NCBI RefSeq assembly: GCF_016135805.1
Contig: NZ_JADWOX010000013.1
Span: 85,930-149,929, forward strand
DNA: 64,000 nucleotides
DNA from: Caulobacter hibisci
GTDB lineage: Bacteria; Pseudomonadota; Alphaproteobacteria; Caulobacterales; Caulobacteraceae
Direction of reading: 5' to 3'
In this document: positions 53,294-62,623 of the stretch, one piece after another
Numbering within the stretch: position 1 is the stretch's first letter
Layout of the letters: each line of letters opens with the position of its first letter
The notes under the pieces: generated by a model
What the model saw: only the letters and a program-made list of their open reading frames with translations
Told to the model about the DNA's origin: nothing
The model's database searches: none
Program-made: the position numbers and the translations under genes

Positions 53294-53719
53294 TCAAGCC
53301 GGCCGGGCCGCGCGCGGAACGGCGCAAAGCGCGATGCTGCCCACGATGGCCGCGCTCAGCGCCCCCAGCAGAGCCGCTTGCGCAATGCCGTCGAACCTCA
53401 TGGCCAGCAGCGCGAACACCGCGCTGAAGCCGCCGCCGACGAGGGCGCTCGCGACCAGCCATGGCAGGCGCGAAAGGCGCGGCGCCATCCCGGCGGCGAC
53501 GAGGCCGGTCAGGCTGGCCGGGCCGGCTTGCCAGAGCCAGGCCAACACCAGTGCGGGCGATTGGGCCGTCAGGCTGGTCCAGCCGTAGCCCGGCGGCGCG
53601 ACGTCGCGCCAGGTAGAGACGACCGCCAGATAGAAGGCGCACCACAGCGTCATGTGGACGGTCGGGCCGGCCAGCGTGAAGATCAGCCAGGTCCGCAAGA
53701 ACGCCCGTCGATCGTCCAT
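53294..53719 (-). CDS. Polytopic small membrane protein (141 aa)
   Basis: ATG 53717-53719 has AGGAGG six bases upstream and gives 141 residues. Four hydrophobic stretches are visible (WLIFTLAGPTVHMTLWCAFYLAV, ALVLAWLWQAGPASLTGLVA, WLVASALVGGGFSAVFALLA and ALLGALSAAIVGSIALCAV). There is no recognisable family. It lies 23 bp upstream of the other small membrane gene, suggesting both are transcribed together, and its product could form a complex with it; this is inference. Confidence 0.72.
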   Translation of the reverse strand: MDDRRAFLRTWLIFTLAGPTVHMTLWCAFYLAVVSTWRDVAPPGYGWTSLTAQSPALVLAWLWQAGPASLTGLVAAGMAPRLSRLPWLVASALVGGGFSAVFALLAMRFDGIAQAALLGALSAAIVGSIALCAVPRAARPA

Positions 53720-53797
53720 AATCGCCTCCTGTTTGAAGGCGATGAAATTGCAGCCTGGGCGTGCTGTCAATCGCGATAGATCAACCGCCGGAGGGGC

Positions 53798-55099
53798 TCA
53801 GCCCTCCGCGCGGTGCACTACGCGGCCATCCACCACCGTCATCAGCACCTGGCCTTGCAAGCGGCGGCCGTCGAACGGCGAGTTCTTCGACTTGGACAGC
53901 AGCTTGGCGGCGTCGACGATGATCGGGGCGTCGAGATCGCACAGCACCAGGTCGGCCGGAGCCCCCGGCGCGATGCGGCCGGTCTGCAGGCCCAGCAAGC
54001 TGGCCGGCGACAGGGTCACCGCGCGGATCAGGTCGATCAGCGGCAGGCGCTCGTCGTGATAGAGGCCCAGCAGCGCCGGCAGCAGCGTTTCCAGGCCCAC
54101 GGCGCCAGGCGCGGCCTGGTCGAACGGCAGGCGCTTGTCTTCGGCGGGAGCCGGGGCGTGGGCGCTGACGACGACGTCGATCAGGCCGTCGGCCAGGGCC
54201 TCGATCAGGGCCTGGCGGTCGTCCTCGCCGCGCAGGGGCGGGGTCAGCTTGGCGAAGGTGCGGTAGTCGCCGATGTCCAGCTCGTTGAAGCACAGGTGGT
54301 TGATCGACACGCTGGCGTGGATGCGCAGGCCCCTGGCCTTGGCGCGACCGAGCGTCTCCAGCGCCTGGGCGCTGGTGACCTGGTCGACCAGCAGGCGGCC
54401 GCCGGTGGCCTCCAGCAGGGCGACGTCGCGCTCCAGCATGATCCGCTCGGCCATCGGCGAGATCGACGGCAGGCCCATGCGGGCGGCGAACTCGCCGCCG
54501 TGCGCCGCGCCGCCCTTGGCCAGCCACGGGTCGAGCGGGCGGTGGGCCAGGATGGTGTCGAAGCCCTTCGCATAGGTCAGCAGGCGCTGCATGACCTTGC
54601 TGTCGGCGATCGGCCGGTCGGCGTCGGTGACATAGACGCAGCCGGCCTCGCGCATCAGGCCGATCTCGGCCATCTCCTCGCCCCTGAGGCCCTTGGTGGC
54701 CGCCCCGGCGCAGAGGATGCGGGCGCTGTCGATGTCGCGCGCCCGGCGGAGCAGGAAGTCGACCGTGCTGGGATCATCGACCGCCGGGTCGGTGTCGGGC
54801 TGGACGACGAAGCTGGTGACGCCGCCGGCGGCGGCGGCGCGGGCGGCGCTGGCCAGGGTTTCCTTGGTCTCGGCCCCCGGCTCGCCGGTCTTGACCCGCA
54901 GGTCGATCAGCCCCGGCGCCAGCATGGCTCCGCCGCAGTCGACGACGCGGACGCCCTTGGTCAGCTTGCCGAACTCGCGGCCCTTGGCCACGTCGGCGAT
55001 GACGCCTTCGGAGACGATGACCCCGCCGGGGCCGTCATAGCCGCTTTCGGGATCGACGAGGCGGGCGTTGACGAAGGCGAGCGGCTGGGCGGCGGTCAT
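53798..55099 (-). CDS. pyrX: PyrC-like pseudo-dihydroorotase (PyrX type), probably non-catalytic
   Basis: The 433-residue protein is a dihydroorotase homologue. The canonical zinc motif DLHVHLREPG is replaced by [12 protein letters not shown], so both His ligands are missing; the late DHAPH motif is [10 protein letters not shown], so the catalytic Asp is also altered. The rest of the barrel is conserved (APGLID, HRPLDP, INHLCF). In Pseudomonas, a similarly inactive PyrC' is needed for the assembly of aspartate carbamoyltransferase. The gene overlaps the end of pyrB by four bases, supporting a structural partner role. A separate active PyrC would be needed for pyrimidine synthesis. Confidence 0.9.
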   Translation of the reverse strand: MTAAQPLAFVNARLVDPESGYDGPGGVIVSEGVIADVAKGREFGKLTKGVRVVDCGGAMLAPGLIDLRVKTGEPGAETKETLASAARAAAAGGVTSFVVQPDTDPAVDDPSTVDFLLRRARDIDSARILCAGAATKGLRGEEMAEIGLMREAGCVYVTDADRPIADSKVMQRLLTYAKGFDTILAHRPLDPWLAKGGAAHGGEFAARMGLPSISPMAERIMLERDVALLEATGGRLLVDQVTSAQALETLGRAKARGLRIHASVSINHLCFNELDIGDYRTFAKLTPPLRGEDDRQALIEALADGLIDVVVSAHAPAPAEDKRLPFDQAAPGAVGLETLLPALLGLYHDERLPLIDLIRAVTLSPASLLGLQTGRIAPGAPADLVLCDLDAPIIVDAAKLLSKSKNSPFDGRRLQGQVLMTVVDGRVVHRAEG

Positions 55100-56091
55100 C
55101 GGCCTTCCTCCTCGAAGCGGTGGGCGAGGGAGGCGAGCACGGCCATCCGGGCGGCGACGCCCATCTCGACCTGGTCCTGGATCAGGCTGACGGCGGGGTC
55201 GTCGGCGACGTCGCTGTCGATCTCCACGCCCCGGTTCATCGGCCCCGGGTGCATGACCTTGGCCCCCGGCGCGGCGCGGGCCAGCTTCTCGCGGTCCAGG
55301 CCGTAGAAGCGGAAGTATTCGCGGGTCGAGGGCACGAAGCCGCCCTGCATCCGCTCCAGCTGCAGGCGCAGCATCATCACCACGTCGACGCCGGCCAGGC
55401 CCGACTTCATGTCGTGGTGCACGGTCACGCCCCAGCGCTCGGCCTGGGCCGGCATCAGGGTGGGCGGGCCGACCAGGCGCACGCTGGCGCCCAGGATCTG
55501 CAGCAGGGCGACGTTGGAGCGCGCCACGCGGCTGTGCAGCACGTCGCCGCAGATGGCCACGGTCAGGCCCGAGACCCGGCCGAAGGCGCGGCGGATCGAC
55601 AGGGCGTCCAACAGGGCCTGGGTCGGGTGCTCGTGCTGGCCGTCGCCGGCGTTGACGACGCTGCCGCTGACCTTCTGGCTGAGCAGGGACGCCGCACCCG
55701 ACGAGGCGTGGCGCACGACCAGCAGGTCGGGCCGCATGGCGTTCAGCGTGACCGCCGTGTCGATCAGGGTCTCGCCCTTGGCCACCGACGAGGTCTTGGG
55801 ATTCATGTTGACGACGTCGGCGCCCAGCCGCTTGCCGGCCAGCTCGAACGAGCTCTGGGTGCGGGTGCTGTTCTCGAAGAACAGGTTCATCAGCGTCCGC
55901 CCCTTGAGGATGTCGAGGGACTTGGACGTCTGCCGGCTCAACGCCACGAAGGCGTCGGCCAGATCCAGCAGGTCGGCCGCCTGGGGGGCGTTGAGATCGC
56001 CCGCCGAAAGGAAGTGCCGCTTGGGGAACGAAAAGAGGCGCTTGCGGATCGTTTCGATCGCCGCGCTCGGGTCATGGGCTGAAGCCGTCAT
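55096..56091 (-). CDS. pyrB: Aspartate carbamoyltransferase catalytic subunit
   Basis: The 331-residue enzyme makes carbamoyl aspartate, the committed step in pyrimidine synthesis. The carbamoyl-phosphate loop [26 protein letters not shown] is complete; HASSGAASL and [17 protein letters not shown] are the other family motifs. It runs into pyrX with a four-base overlap, so the two are coupled. No pyrI regulatory subunit is adjacent, in line with the PyrX-type complexes. Confidence 0.96.
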   Translation of the reverse strand: MTASAHDPSAAIETIRKRLFSFPKRHFLSAGDLNAPQAADLLDLADAFVALSRQTSKSLDILKGRTLMNLFFENSTRTQSSFELAGKRLGADVVNMNPKTSSVAKGETLIDTAVTLNAMRPDLLVVRHASSGAASLLSQKVSGSVVNAGDGQHEHPTQALLDALSIRRAFGRVSGLTVAICGDVLHSRVARSNVALLQILGASVRLVGPPTLMPAQAERWGVTVHHDMKSGLAGVDVVMMLRLQLERMQGGFVPSTREYFRFYGLDREKLARAAPGAKVMHPGPMNRGVEIDSDVADDPAVSLIQDQVEMGVAARMAVLASLAHRFEEEGR

Positions 56092-56140
56092 GAGCCCGCG
56101 TCATAGGCGGCTTTGGCGGGGAAGGGAAGGACAGTCTGGT

Positions 56141-56302
56141 CCCTCTCCCCTTGCGGGAGAGGGTGGCCTCGCTGCGCGAGGTCGGGTGAGGGGTTGAAGG
56201 CGCTGTCCGCTCGGAAGCGGTCAGGCCGGGCGGGGCGTTGGAATTCTGAGAGACCCCTCATCCGTCGGCTGCGCCGACACCTTCTCCCGCAGGGGGAGAA
56301 GG
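56141..56302. repeat. Mirror-image intergenic repeat, CCCTCTCCCCTTGCGGGAG family, copy 2
   Basis: The same arms as copy 1: CCCTCTCCCCTTGCGGGAG with GGTGGCCTC-GCTGCG-CGAGGTCGGGTGAGGGGT on the left, and ACCCCTCATCCGTC and CTTCTCCCGCAGGGGGAGAAGG on the right. The centre is unrelated to copy 1 and contains no strong terminator. Confidence 0.82.
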
Positions 56303-56307
56303 GAAAG

Positions 56308-56790
56308 TTAGACTTCCCCCCGGATCCCCCGCATCCGTTCCAGCGCGCCCTGCAGGATCCAGCCGGCGGCCATCTTGTCGACGACCTCGCCGCGGCGCTT
56401 GCGGTTGACGTCGTGCTCGTCGATCAGCACGCGGGTCACCGCCGCCGTCGACAGGCGCTCGTCCCAGAAGGTGATGGTCAGGTCGGGGCGCAGGCGCAGC
56501 AGGTTGCGGGCGAGCGCCCGGTTGGACTGGCAGCGCACCCCTTCGGTGCCGTCCATGTTGACCGGCAGGCCGATGACGATCCCGGCCACCTTGCGGTAGT
56601 CGATGATGTCGAACAGCGCCTCGGCGTCCTGGGTGAACTTGGCCTTGTGGATCACGGTCAGCGGGCTGGCGACCGTCAGGGTGACGTCCGACACGGCCAC
56701 GCCGATGGTCTTTTCGCCCGGATCCAGGCCGATGATCGGCTTGTAGTCGGGGATGGCGGCGGTGAATTGTTCGATGTCGAGAACGGGCAT
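56308..56790 (-). CDS. ruvX: Putative Holliday junction resolvase / pre-16S rRNA nuclease YqgF
   Basis: The 160-residue RNase H-fold protein has the YqgF pattern: IIGLDPGEKTIGVAVSD (first acidic residue), VIGLPVNMDGTEG, FWDERLSTAAVTRVL and the late DKMAAGWILQ. YqgF/RuvX is thought to process the 5' end of 16S rRNA and has been linked to recombination. It lies between a mirror-image repeat and a GNAT gene on the same strand. The size is as expected. Confidence 0.94.
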   Translation of the reverse strand: MPVLDIEQFTAAIPDYKPIIGLDPGEKTIGVAVSDVTLTVASPLTVIHKAKFTQDAEALFDIIDYRKVAGIVIGLPVNMDGTEGVRCQSNRALARNLLRLRPDLTITFWDERLSTAAVTRVLIDEHDVNRKRRGEVVDKMAAGWILQGALERMRGIRGEV

Positions 56791-56799
56791 GGGCGGCTT

Positions 56800-57297
56800 C
56801 TACGCTTTCGTGGGCTCCGAAGCGAGGTCCAGCCGATAGAAGATGGTGTCCAGGGCCATGCGCGGGAAGCCGGGCGGCAGGTCGTCGGCCGTGACGCGGG
56901 TGAAGCCCTGCTTGTCATAGAAGCGATGGGCCGCCTGGAAGGCGGTGGTGGTGCCCAGCCAGATCCGTTCGAACCCCTCGGTGCGGGCGAAGGCCAGCAA
57001 CGTCTCCACTAAGCCTGCCGCCACGCCGAGGTCGCGACCCCGGAAAGCCTTGTCCACGAACATCTTGCGCAGCGCGCCGTCCTTCGGGGCGAACCGCCTC
57101 AGGCCGATGCTGCCGACGACCGCGCCGTCTTCCTCCGCCACCCAGAAGCCGCCGTAGGCCTGGTAGAAGCCGGGAATGTCGGCGAGGTCCGGCTGGTCCG
57201 CCAGGGTGATTGGCAGGCCGAACTCCTCGCGCTGGATCGAGACGATCAGCGCGCCCACCGCTTGGGCGTGCTCGGGAGCGAAGGAAGCGATGGTCAT
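56800..57297 (-). CDS. GNAT-family N-acetyltransferase
   Basis: ATG 57295-57297 gives 165 residues. The acetyl-CoA loop is LRKMFVDKAFRGRDLGVAAGLVETLL (R/Q-x-x-G-x-G/A type, about residue 90), with GFWVAEEDGAVVGSIGLRRF as the preceding strands and AAHRFYDKQGFTRV near the end. The substrate is unknown. The gene starts about 160 bp from gatC, which reads in the opposite direction. An in-frame extension upstream crosses the intergenic region and is rejected. Confidence 0.87.
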   Translation of the reverse strand: MTIASFAPEHAQAVGALIVSIQREEFGLPITLADQPDLADIPGFYQAYGGFWVAEEDGAVVGSIGLRRFAPKDGALRKMFVDKAFRGRDLGVAAGLVETLLAFARTEGFERIWLGTTTAFQAAHRFYDKQGFTRVTADDLPPGFPRMALDTIFYRLDLASEPTKA

Positions 57298-57457
57298 GGC
57301 GGTTCCGGCGCGTTCTGGCCGCCGATCTTGCCGCCGCTGTGCGAAAAGGCCTAGCGAAGGGGAGGGCGGGCTTGTCAAAGACGAGGCTAGGCGGGTAACC
57401 CACCCCTCGAAAGTCGGAAATTTCCGACGACCAACACTACTGTTTGGAGAAGGCCCC

Positions 57458-57745
57458 ATGGCCATCGACGCCGCGACCGTCCGCAAGGTCGCCCGGCTCG
57501 CCCGCATCGCCGAACCCGAAGAGCGCATCGAGGCCCTGGCCAGCGAGCTCAACGGGATCATGACCTGGATCGAGCAGCTGGCCGAGGTCGACACCGACGG
57601 CGTCGAGCCGCTGACCAGCGTCGTGGCCGCCGGCCTGCCGCTGCGTGAGGACGTCGTCACCATGGGCGGCGAGCCCGAAGTGGTCACCGGCAACGCGCCC
57701 AAGACCGTCGGCAACTTCTTCGTCGTGCCCAAGGTGGTCGAATAA
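57458..57745 (+). CDS. gatC: Aspartyl/glutamyl-tRNA amidotransferase subunit C
   Basis: The 95-residue protein begins [17 protein letters not shown] and ends [18 protein letters not shown], both typical of GatC, which stabilises the GatAB complex that makes Gln-tRNA and Asn-tRNA. ATG 57458 follows GGAGAAGG. Its stop overlaps the gatA start by one base (TAATG), so gatC and gatA are translationally coupled. gatB is not in the window. Confidence 0.95.
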   Translation: MAIDAATVRKVARLARIAEPEERIEALASELNGIMTWIEQLAEVDTDGVEPLTSVVAAGLPLREDVVTMGGEPEVVTGNAPKTVGNFFVVPKVVE

Positions 57746-59217
57746 TGAGCGCGCTCACCAAACTCACCTTGAAGGGCGCCCTAGACGGCCTGGCCGCCAA
57801 GGACTTCACCTCGGTCGAACTGACCCAGGCCCATATCGACGCCGTCGAAGCCGCTCGCGGCCTCAACGCCTACATTCTCGAGACGCCGGAAAAGGCGCTG
57901 GAGATGGCCGCCGCTTCGGACGCGCGCCGCGCCAAGGGCGAGGCCGGCGTGCTTGACGGCGCGCCACTGGGTGTCAAGGACCTGTTCTGCACCAAGGGCG
58001 TGCGCACCACGGCCTGCTCGAAGATCCTGGAAAACTTCGTCCCGGGCTACGAGTCGACGGTGACGTCGAACCTGTGGCGCGACGGCGCGGTGATGCTGGG
58101 CAAGCTGAACCTCGACCAGTTCGCCATGGGCTCGTCGAACGAGACCTCCTATTTCGGCCCGGTCACCAATCCCTGGCGCGGCAAGAACAGCAACAAGGCC
58201 CTGACCCCGGGCGGCAGCTCGGGCGGCAGCGCCGCGGCGGTCGCCGCTGATCTCTGCCTGGGCGCCACCGCCACCGACACCGGCGGCTCGATCCGCCAGC
58301 CGGCCGCCTTCACCGGCACCGTCGGCATCAAGCCGACCTACGGCCGCTGCTCGCGCTGGGGCGTCGTCGCCTTCGCCAGCTCGCTGGACCAGGCCGGCCC
58401 GATCGCCAAGACCGTCGAGGACGCGGCCCTGCTGCTGAACTCGATGTCGGGCCACGATCCCAAGGACTCCACCAGCCTCGACATCGCCGTTCCTGACTTC
58501 ACCCAGTTCGTCGGCAAGTCGGTCAAGGGCCTGCGGATCGGCGTGCCGAAGGAATACCGCGTCGACGGCATGCCGGCCGAGATCCAGAAGCTGTGGGACG
58601 ACGGCGTCGCCTGGCTGAAGGAGGCCGGCTGCGAGATCGTCGAGATCAGCCTGCCGCACACCAAGTACGCCCTGCCGGCCTACTACATCGTGGCGCCGGC
58701 CGAAGCCTCGTCGAATCTGGCCCGCTACGACGGCATGCGCTTTGGCCTGCGCGAGGACGGCGCCAACCTGACCGAGATCTATGAGAACACCCGCGCCTCG
58801 GGCTTCGGCGACGAGGTCAAGCGCCGCATCCTGATCGGCACCTACGTGCTCTCGGCCGGCTATTACGACGCCTACTACCTGAAGGCCCTGAAGGTGCGCC
58901 GTCGCATCGCCGAGGACTTCGACAACGCCTGGACCAAGGTCGACGCCATCCTCACCCCGACCGCGCCCTCGGCGGCGTTCGGCCTGGGTGAAAACAGCAA
59001 CGATCCGATCGCCATGTACCTGAACGACGTCTTCACGGTGACCACCAACCTGGCGGGCCTGCCGGGTCTGTCCCTGCCGGCCGGCCTCGACGCCAACGGC
59101 CTGCCGCTGGGTCTGCAGATCATCGGCAAGCCGCTGGACGAAGGCACGGTGTTCTCGGTGGCCGGCGCCATCGAAAAGGCCGCCGGCTTCACGGCCAAGG
59201 CCGACAAGTGGTGGTGA
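57745..59217 (+). CDS. gatA: Glutamyl-tRNA(Gln)/aspartyl-tRNA(Asn) amidotransferase subunit A
   Basis: The 490-residue amidase makes ammonia for GatB. The catalytic triad of the amidase-signature family is visible: Lys in LGVKDLF, Ser in [11 protein letters not shown] and the cis-Ser in [11 protein letters not shown] (about residues 150-180). The length is normal. It overlaps gatC at its start and is followed by a symmetric terminator. Confidence 0.97.
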   Translation: MSALTKLTLKGALDGLAAKDFTSVELTQAHIDAVEAARGLNAYILETPEKALEMAAASDARRAKGEAGVLDGAPLGVKDLFCTKGVRTTACSKILENFVPGYESTVTSNLWRDGAVMLGKLNLDQFAMGSSNETSYFGPVTNPWRGKNSNKALTPGGSSGGSAAAVAADLCLGATATDTGGSIRQPAAFTGTVGIKPTYGRCSRWGVVAFASSLDQAGPIAKTVEDAALLLNSMSGHDPKDSTSLDIAVPDFTQFVGKSVKGLRIGVPKEYRVDGMPAEIQKLWDDGVAWLKEAGCEIVEISLPHTKYALPAYYIVAPAEASSNLARYDGMRFGLREDGANLTEIYENTRASGFGDEVKRRILIGTYVLSAGYYDAYYLKALKVRRRIAEDFDNAWTKVDAILTPTAPSAAFGLGENSNDPIAMYLNDVFTVTTNLAGLPGLSLPAGLDANGLPLGLQIIGKPLDEGTVFSVAGAIEKAAGFTAKADKWW

Positions 59218-59243
59218 GCTAGCCTCGGCTGGACCCAAAGAAA

Positions 59244-59273
59244 AAGGGCGGCTCCAGCGATGGAGCCGCCCTT
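59244..59273. terminator. Bidirectional terminator between gatA and a membrane-protein gene
   Basis: AAGGGCGGCTCCA and TGGAGCCGCCCTT form a 13-bp perfect stem with a GCGA loop, flanked by A-rich sequence on the left and a T-containing stretch on the right. It can serve both gatA (+) and the following minus-strand gene. Confidence 0.85.
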
Positions 59274-59303
59274 CGTCATTCTAGGCCGTTACTGGCCAAG
59301 CCC

Positions 59304-59876
59304 TTACTGGGGCGTGTCCGGCGTCGCGGGGGCAACCGGCGCGGCGGGAGCCGCCGGCGCGGGGATGGCCAGCGGGGCCGGTTCGGCGACGATCGCCACC
59401 GGAGCGGCCGGCGCGGGCGCGGGGGCAGGAACCGTGGCGCTCACATTGGTCGAGGCCTCTTCAGCCGAGGGCGCGCTGGGCGCCGGACGAGCGGCGGCGC
59501 GGCGGGCGGCCGGACGCGGCTCGGCGCGGGCGACTTCCGTGCGGGCGACCGGCGCCGGGGCCGGCGTGGCGGCGGCCGGTTCGGGCATGACGGCCGGGGT
59601 CGGCGCCGGGGCGGGCGTCGTGACCGGCGCGGCCTCGGCGACCTTCAGGCTCTCGCCGCTTTCCGGAGTCTGGGCCGGCTGGCTCATCAAGCCCCAGGCC
59701 AGTCCGCCGATGGCGACGGCCAGAACCGGCACGCCGATCAGCAGCGGCAGGTTGCTGGAAGACTTCTTCGAGCGGGTCGAGGTGCGCGCATAGACGGGCG
59801 CTTGCGGAAACAGGGCCGAACCATCGCTGTTGACGGCGATCGCGGGTTCAGGACCATCGAGATTCAAGGCAGGCAT
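59304..59876 (-). CDS. Single-span membrane protein with long Pro/Ala-rich tail
   Basis: The 190-residue protein has a soluble N-terminus (about 45 residues), a transmembrane helix (LLIGVPVLAVAIGGLAWGL) and a tail almost entirely of Ala, Pro, Thr, Val and a few Arg residues. The architecture resembles that of the small gene between rnr and topA, but there is no close sequence match. The tail may span the periplasm. It lacks a recognised domain and its function is unknown. Confidence 0.7.
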   Translation of the reverse strand: MPALNLDGPEPAIAVNSDGSALFPQAPVYARTSTRSKKSSSNLPLLIGVPVLAVAIGGLAWGLMSQPAQTPESGESLKVAEAAPVTTPAPAPTPAVMPEPAAATPAPAPVARTEVARAEPRPAARRAAARPAPSAPSAEEASTNVSATVPAPAPAPAAPVAIVAEPAPLAIPAPAAPAAPVAPATPDTPQ

Positions 59877-60000
59877 TTGGATCCTCCTCAGCTATCCTTG
59901 TCGGGATAAGTAACGGGAGGTGTCGAACGCGGTTCCGTCTGTCGCGGAATGGTTCTGTTTCTGCCGGATTCGGGTCTTAATTGCTGTGGCGCTTAAACTT

Positions 60001-60126
60001 CCCTCTCCCCTTGCGGGAGAGGGTGGCCTCCCGGCGGGAGGTCGGGTGAGGGGTCTCTCAGAACCGTCCGCGCGACCCCTCATCCGTCATCCTTTGGATG
60101 ACACCTTCTCCCGCAAGGGGAGAAGG
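60001..60126. repeat. Mirror-image intergenic repeat, CCCTCTCCCCTTGCGGGAG family, copy 3
   Basis: Left arm CCCTCTCCCCTTGCGGGAG with GGTGGCCTC-CCGGC-GGGAGGTCGGGTGAGGGGT and right arm GACCCCTCATCCGTC and CTTCTCCCGCAAGGGGAGAAGG. The middle is shorter than in copies 1 and 2. Confidence 0.85.
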
Positions 60127-60130
60127 AGCA

Positions 60131-61903
60131 TCAATACCCCAGCGCCACCCCGTCCTTGCGCATCTCCGTCGCCGCCGCATAACGCCCCGGCCAGCGCTCG
60201 ATGGCCTGGTAGCCGCCATAGCCGCCGGCGTCGGTCTTCAGTTTCCAGCCGATGGCTTCGAGCGCCTTGCGGGTCTCAAGCGGCACGCCGCTCTCCAGGT
60301 CGAGCGCCGTGACGTCCTCGGCCGCGATCCCCGTCGGCTCGGGCGAGCCGCCGTGGTGCCAGCGCGGGGCGTCGCCGGCCTCCTGCACGCCCAGGCCGAA
60401 GTCGACCATGTTGCTGATGATCTGGGTCTGCCCTTGGGGCTGCATGTCGCCGCCCATGACCCCGAAGCTCAGCCACGGCTCGCCCTTTCGGGTCGCAAAG
60501 CCCGGGATGATCGTCTGGAAGGGCCGCTTGCCGGGGGCGTAGATGTTGGGATGGCCGTCGGTCAGGGCGAACAACTCGCCCCGGTCCTGGAACATGAAGC
60601 CCAGGCCGTCGGGCGACAGGCCAGACCCCATGCCGCGATAGTTCGACTGGATGATCGACACCATCATCCCGTCCTTGTCGGCGGTGGTGAAATAGGTGGT
60701 GTCGCCCTTGCTCGGCGCGGTCCCTGCAAACGACGGCGTCCAGATCTTGTCCGGACGGATCAGCTTGGCGCGCTCCTTGGCGTAGTCCTTGGAGATCAGC
60801 CAGTCGATCGGCGACTTGTAGAAGTCCTGGTCGGCGTAGAAGCGCGCGCGATCCTCATAGGCCAGGCGCTTGGCCTCGACGGCGTGGTGGATCGCCTGGG
60901 CCGACTGGAAGCCCATGCCGGCCACGTCGAACTGCTCGAGGATGCTCAGCATCTGCAGGGTGGCCAGCCCCTGGGTATTGTCGGCCAGGGCATGGACATC
61001 GACGCCGCGATAGCCGGTGGTGTGGACGCTGGTCCAGACGGCGCGGTTGGCGGCGAGGTCGGCCTTGGTCATCCAGCCGCCGATGCGCTTGAAATAGGCC
61101 TCGATCGTCGTGGCGATCTCGCCTTCGTAGAAGGCCCGGCCGCCGCCCTGGGCGATCAGGCGATAGGTTCGGGCCAGGGCCGGGTTCTTGAAGATCTCGC
61201 CTTCGACAGGGGTCTTGCCGGTCGGCGCCCAGACTTTCTTGAAGTTCTCGACCTCCTCGATGCCCGAGGCGGGATTGGTGAAGCGGCGATGGCTGCCGGC
61301 CAGGTAATAGGCGACGTTCTGGGTGACCGGGTGGCCTTCCTCGGCCGTGGCGATGGCCGGCTCGAACAGCTCGGCCCACTTCAGCTTGCCATAGCGCTCG
61401 TGCAGCGCCCGCCAGGCGTCGACGGCGCCGGGCACGCTGACGCTGACCGCGCCCCAGCTGGGAATCTTGCCGTCCTTGGCGCGGCTGCGCACCGTCTCCA
61501 GCGACAGCCCCTTGGGCGAGCGGCCCGAGCCGTTGAGGCCCACCACCTTGCGGGTCTTCGGGTCCCAGAGCAGCACATAGCAATCGCCGCCGATGCCGCA
61601 GGCAATCGGCTCGCACAGGCCGAGCATGGCGTTGGCGGCGATGGCCGCGTCGGCCGCCGAGCCGCCCTTCTTGAGCACCGCGATCGCCGCCTGGGTGGCC
61701 AGCGGATGGGCCGTCGCCGCCGCGCCATGGATGCCCCAGGCCGCCGAGCGCGAAGCGAAATTGGCCCCGGCGACGCGGTCGCCGCCATGCACGTCGGGCC
61801 GTTTCAGGTTCGGATTGGCGCCAGGGAGGATCTGCGACTGCGCATAGGCCTGGCCGGCGAAGGCGGCGGCCGGCAAGGCGGCGAAGAAGGTGCGGCGGCG
61901 CAT
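60131..61903 (-). CDS. ggt: Gamma-glutamyltransferase, exported
   Basis: The 590-residue enzyme has a Tat-like signal (MRRRTFFAALPAAAFAGQAYA) and a Ntn-hydrolase fold. The maturation nucleophile Thr is in KGDTTYFTTADKDG (about residue 405), and the glycine-rich SNYRGMGSGLSPDGLGF and FGVMGGDMQPQGQTQI motifs follow. After autoprocessing it cleaves gamma-glutamyl bonds, for example in glutathione, in the periplasm. The upstream gene-free region contains a mirror-image repeat. Confidence 0.94.
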   Translation of the reverse strand: MRRRTFFAALPAAAFAGQAYAQSQILPGANPNLKRPDVHGGDRVAGANFASRSAAWGIHGAAATAHPLATQAAIAVLKKGGSAADAAIAANAMLGLCEPIACGIGGDCYVLLWDPKTRKVVGLNGSGRSPKGLSLETVRSRAKDGKIPSWGAVSVSVPGAVDAWRALHERYGKLKWAELFEPAIATAEEGHPVTQNVAYYLAGSHRRFTNPASGIEEVENFKKVWAPTGKTPVEGEIFKNPALARTYRLIAQGGGRAFYEGEIATTIEAYFKRIGGWMTKADLAANRAVWTSVHTTGYRGVDVHALADNTQGLATLQMLSILEQFDVAGMGFQSAQAIHHAVEAKRLAYEDRARFYADQDFYKSPIDWLISKDYAKERAKLIRPDKIWTPSFAGTAPSKGDTTYFTTADKDGMMVSIIQSNYRGMGSGLSPDGLGFMFQDRGELFALTDGHPNIYAPGKRPFQTIIPGFATRKGEPWLSFGVMGGDMQPQGQTQIISNMVDFGLGVQEAGDAPRWHHGGSPEPTGIAAEDVTALDLESGVPLETRKALEAIGWKLKTDAGGYGGYQAIERWPGRYAAATEMRKDGVALGY

Positions 61904-62023
61904 GTCGAGGTCCCCACGAAAACGGCGACTCCGTTTCTAGGGGCGGCAGGGAAGGGAGGCTAGGCGTTGCGGGAAAAGTGGGTGGCGGTGGAAAGAGCGT
62001 GCGCCGCCGAGGTCATATCTATC

Positions 62024-62119
62024 AGAAGTCATCGCCCGGCTTGTCCGGGCGACCCAAGCGGCGTGTCAGGAGATGGCTGGCTCAGCTTGGGTCGCCCGCA
62101 TGAAGCGGCGATGACTTCC
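62024..62119. repeat. Mirror-image intergenic repeat, AGAAGTCATCGCCCG family, copy 2
   Basis: The left arm AGAAGTCATCGCCCGGCTTG equals the reverse complement of the right arm of the copy at 31208-31304, so this copy is inverted relative to it. The right arm contains GTCGCCCGCATGAAGCGGCGATGACTTC and is slightly diverged. Confidence 0.78.
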
Positions 62120-62131
62120 TTTTATGGGCTG

Positions 62132-62623
62132 TCAGCCCAACGCCAGATCGTCCAGCTCCTTGCCCAGCATCAGCGCCAGGGCCTCGACGACCAGCACGTG
62201 GTCCTGGCGCTGAGGCAGGCCCGAGACGGTCACCGCGCCGATGCAGCCGAGGCCTCGCACCAGCAGCGGAAAGCCGCCGCCGTGGCTGGCGTAGTCGCGG
62301 GTCGGCAGGCCGTGCTTGGCTTCCAGGGTCTCGCCCTTGGCCGCCAGGGCCAGGCCCACGCCGTAGGAGCTCTTGGAGAAGTGCAACACGGTGTTGCGTT
62401 TGCGGCGCAGCCAGTCGGCGTTCTCACCGGTCGAGCCGGGCAGGGCGGCGTGGAACAGCGCCCGGTCCCGCAGCGACACGTCGATCGCCAGCGGCGCCTT
62501 GCGGGCCAGGGCCGCGTCGCGCAGGCCAGCCCCCAGGGCCCAGGCGGTGTCGAGGTCGAAGCGTTCGAACACCAGCGCTGCCTCCTGGGCGGCGATGCGG
62601 GCGATGTCGTCCTGATGGCTCAT
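62132..62623 (-). CDS. UPF0303 family protein (heme-degrading-domain/HbpS-like fold)
   Basis: The 163-residue protein has the compact UPF0303/HbpS-like pattern: FDLDTAWALGAGLRDAALARKAPLAIDVSLRD, then GENADWLRRKRNTVLHFSKSSYG and FPLLVRGLGCIGAVTVSGLPQRQDH. The family includes heme- or small-molecule-binding proteins; the role here is unknown. It overlaps the end of the upstream oxidoreductase gene by one base, so the two are co-translated. Confidence 0.85.
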   Translation of the reverse strand: MSHQDDIARIAAQEAALVFERFDLDTAWALGAGLRDAALARKAPLAIDVSLRDRALFHAALPGSTGENADWLRRKRNTVLHFSKSSYGVGLALAAKGETLEAKHGLPTRDYASHGGGFPLLVRGLGCIGAVTVSGLPQRQDHVLVVEALALMLGKELDDLALG

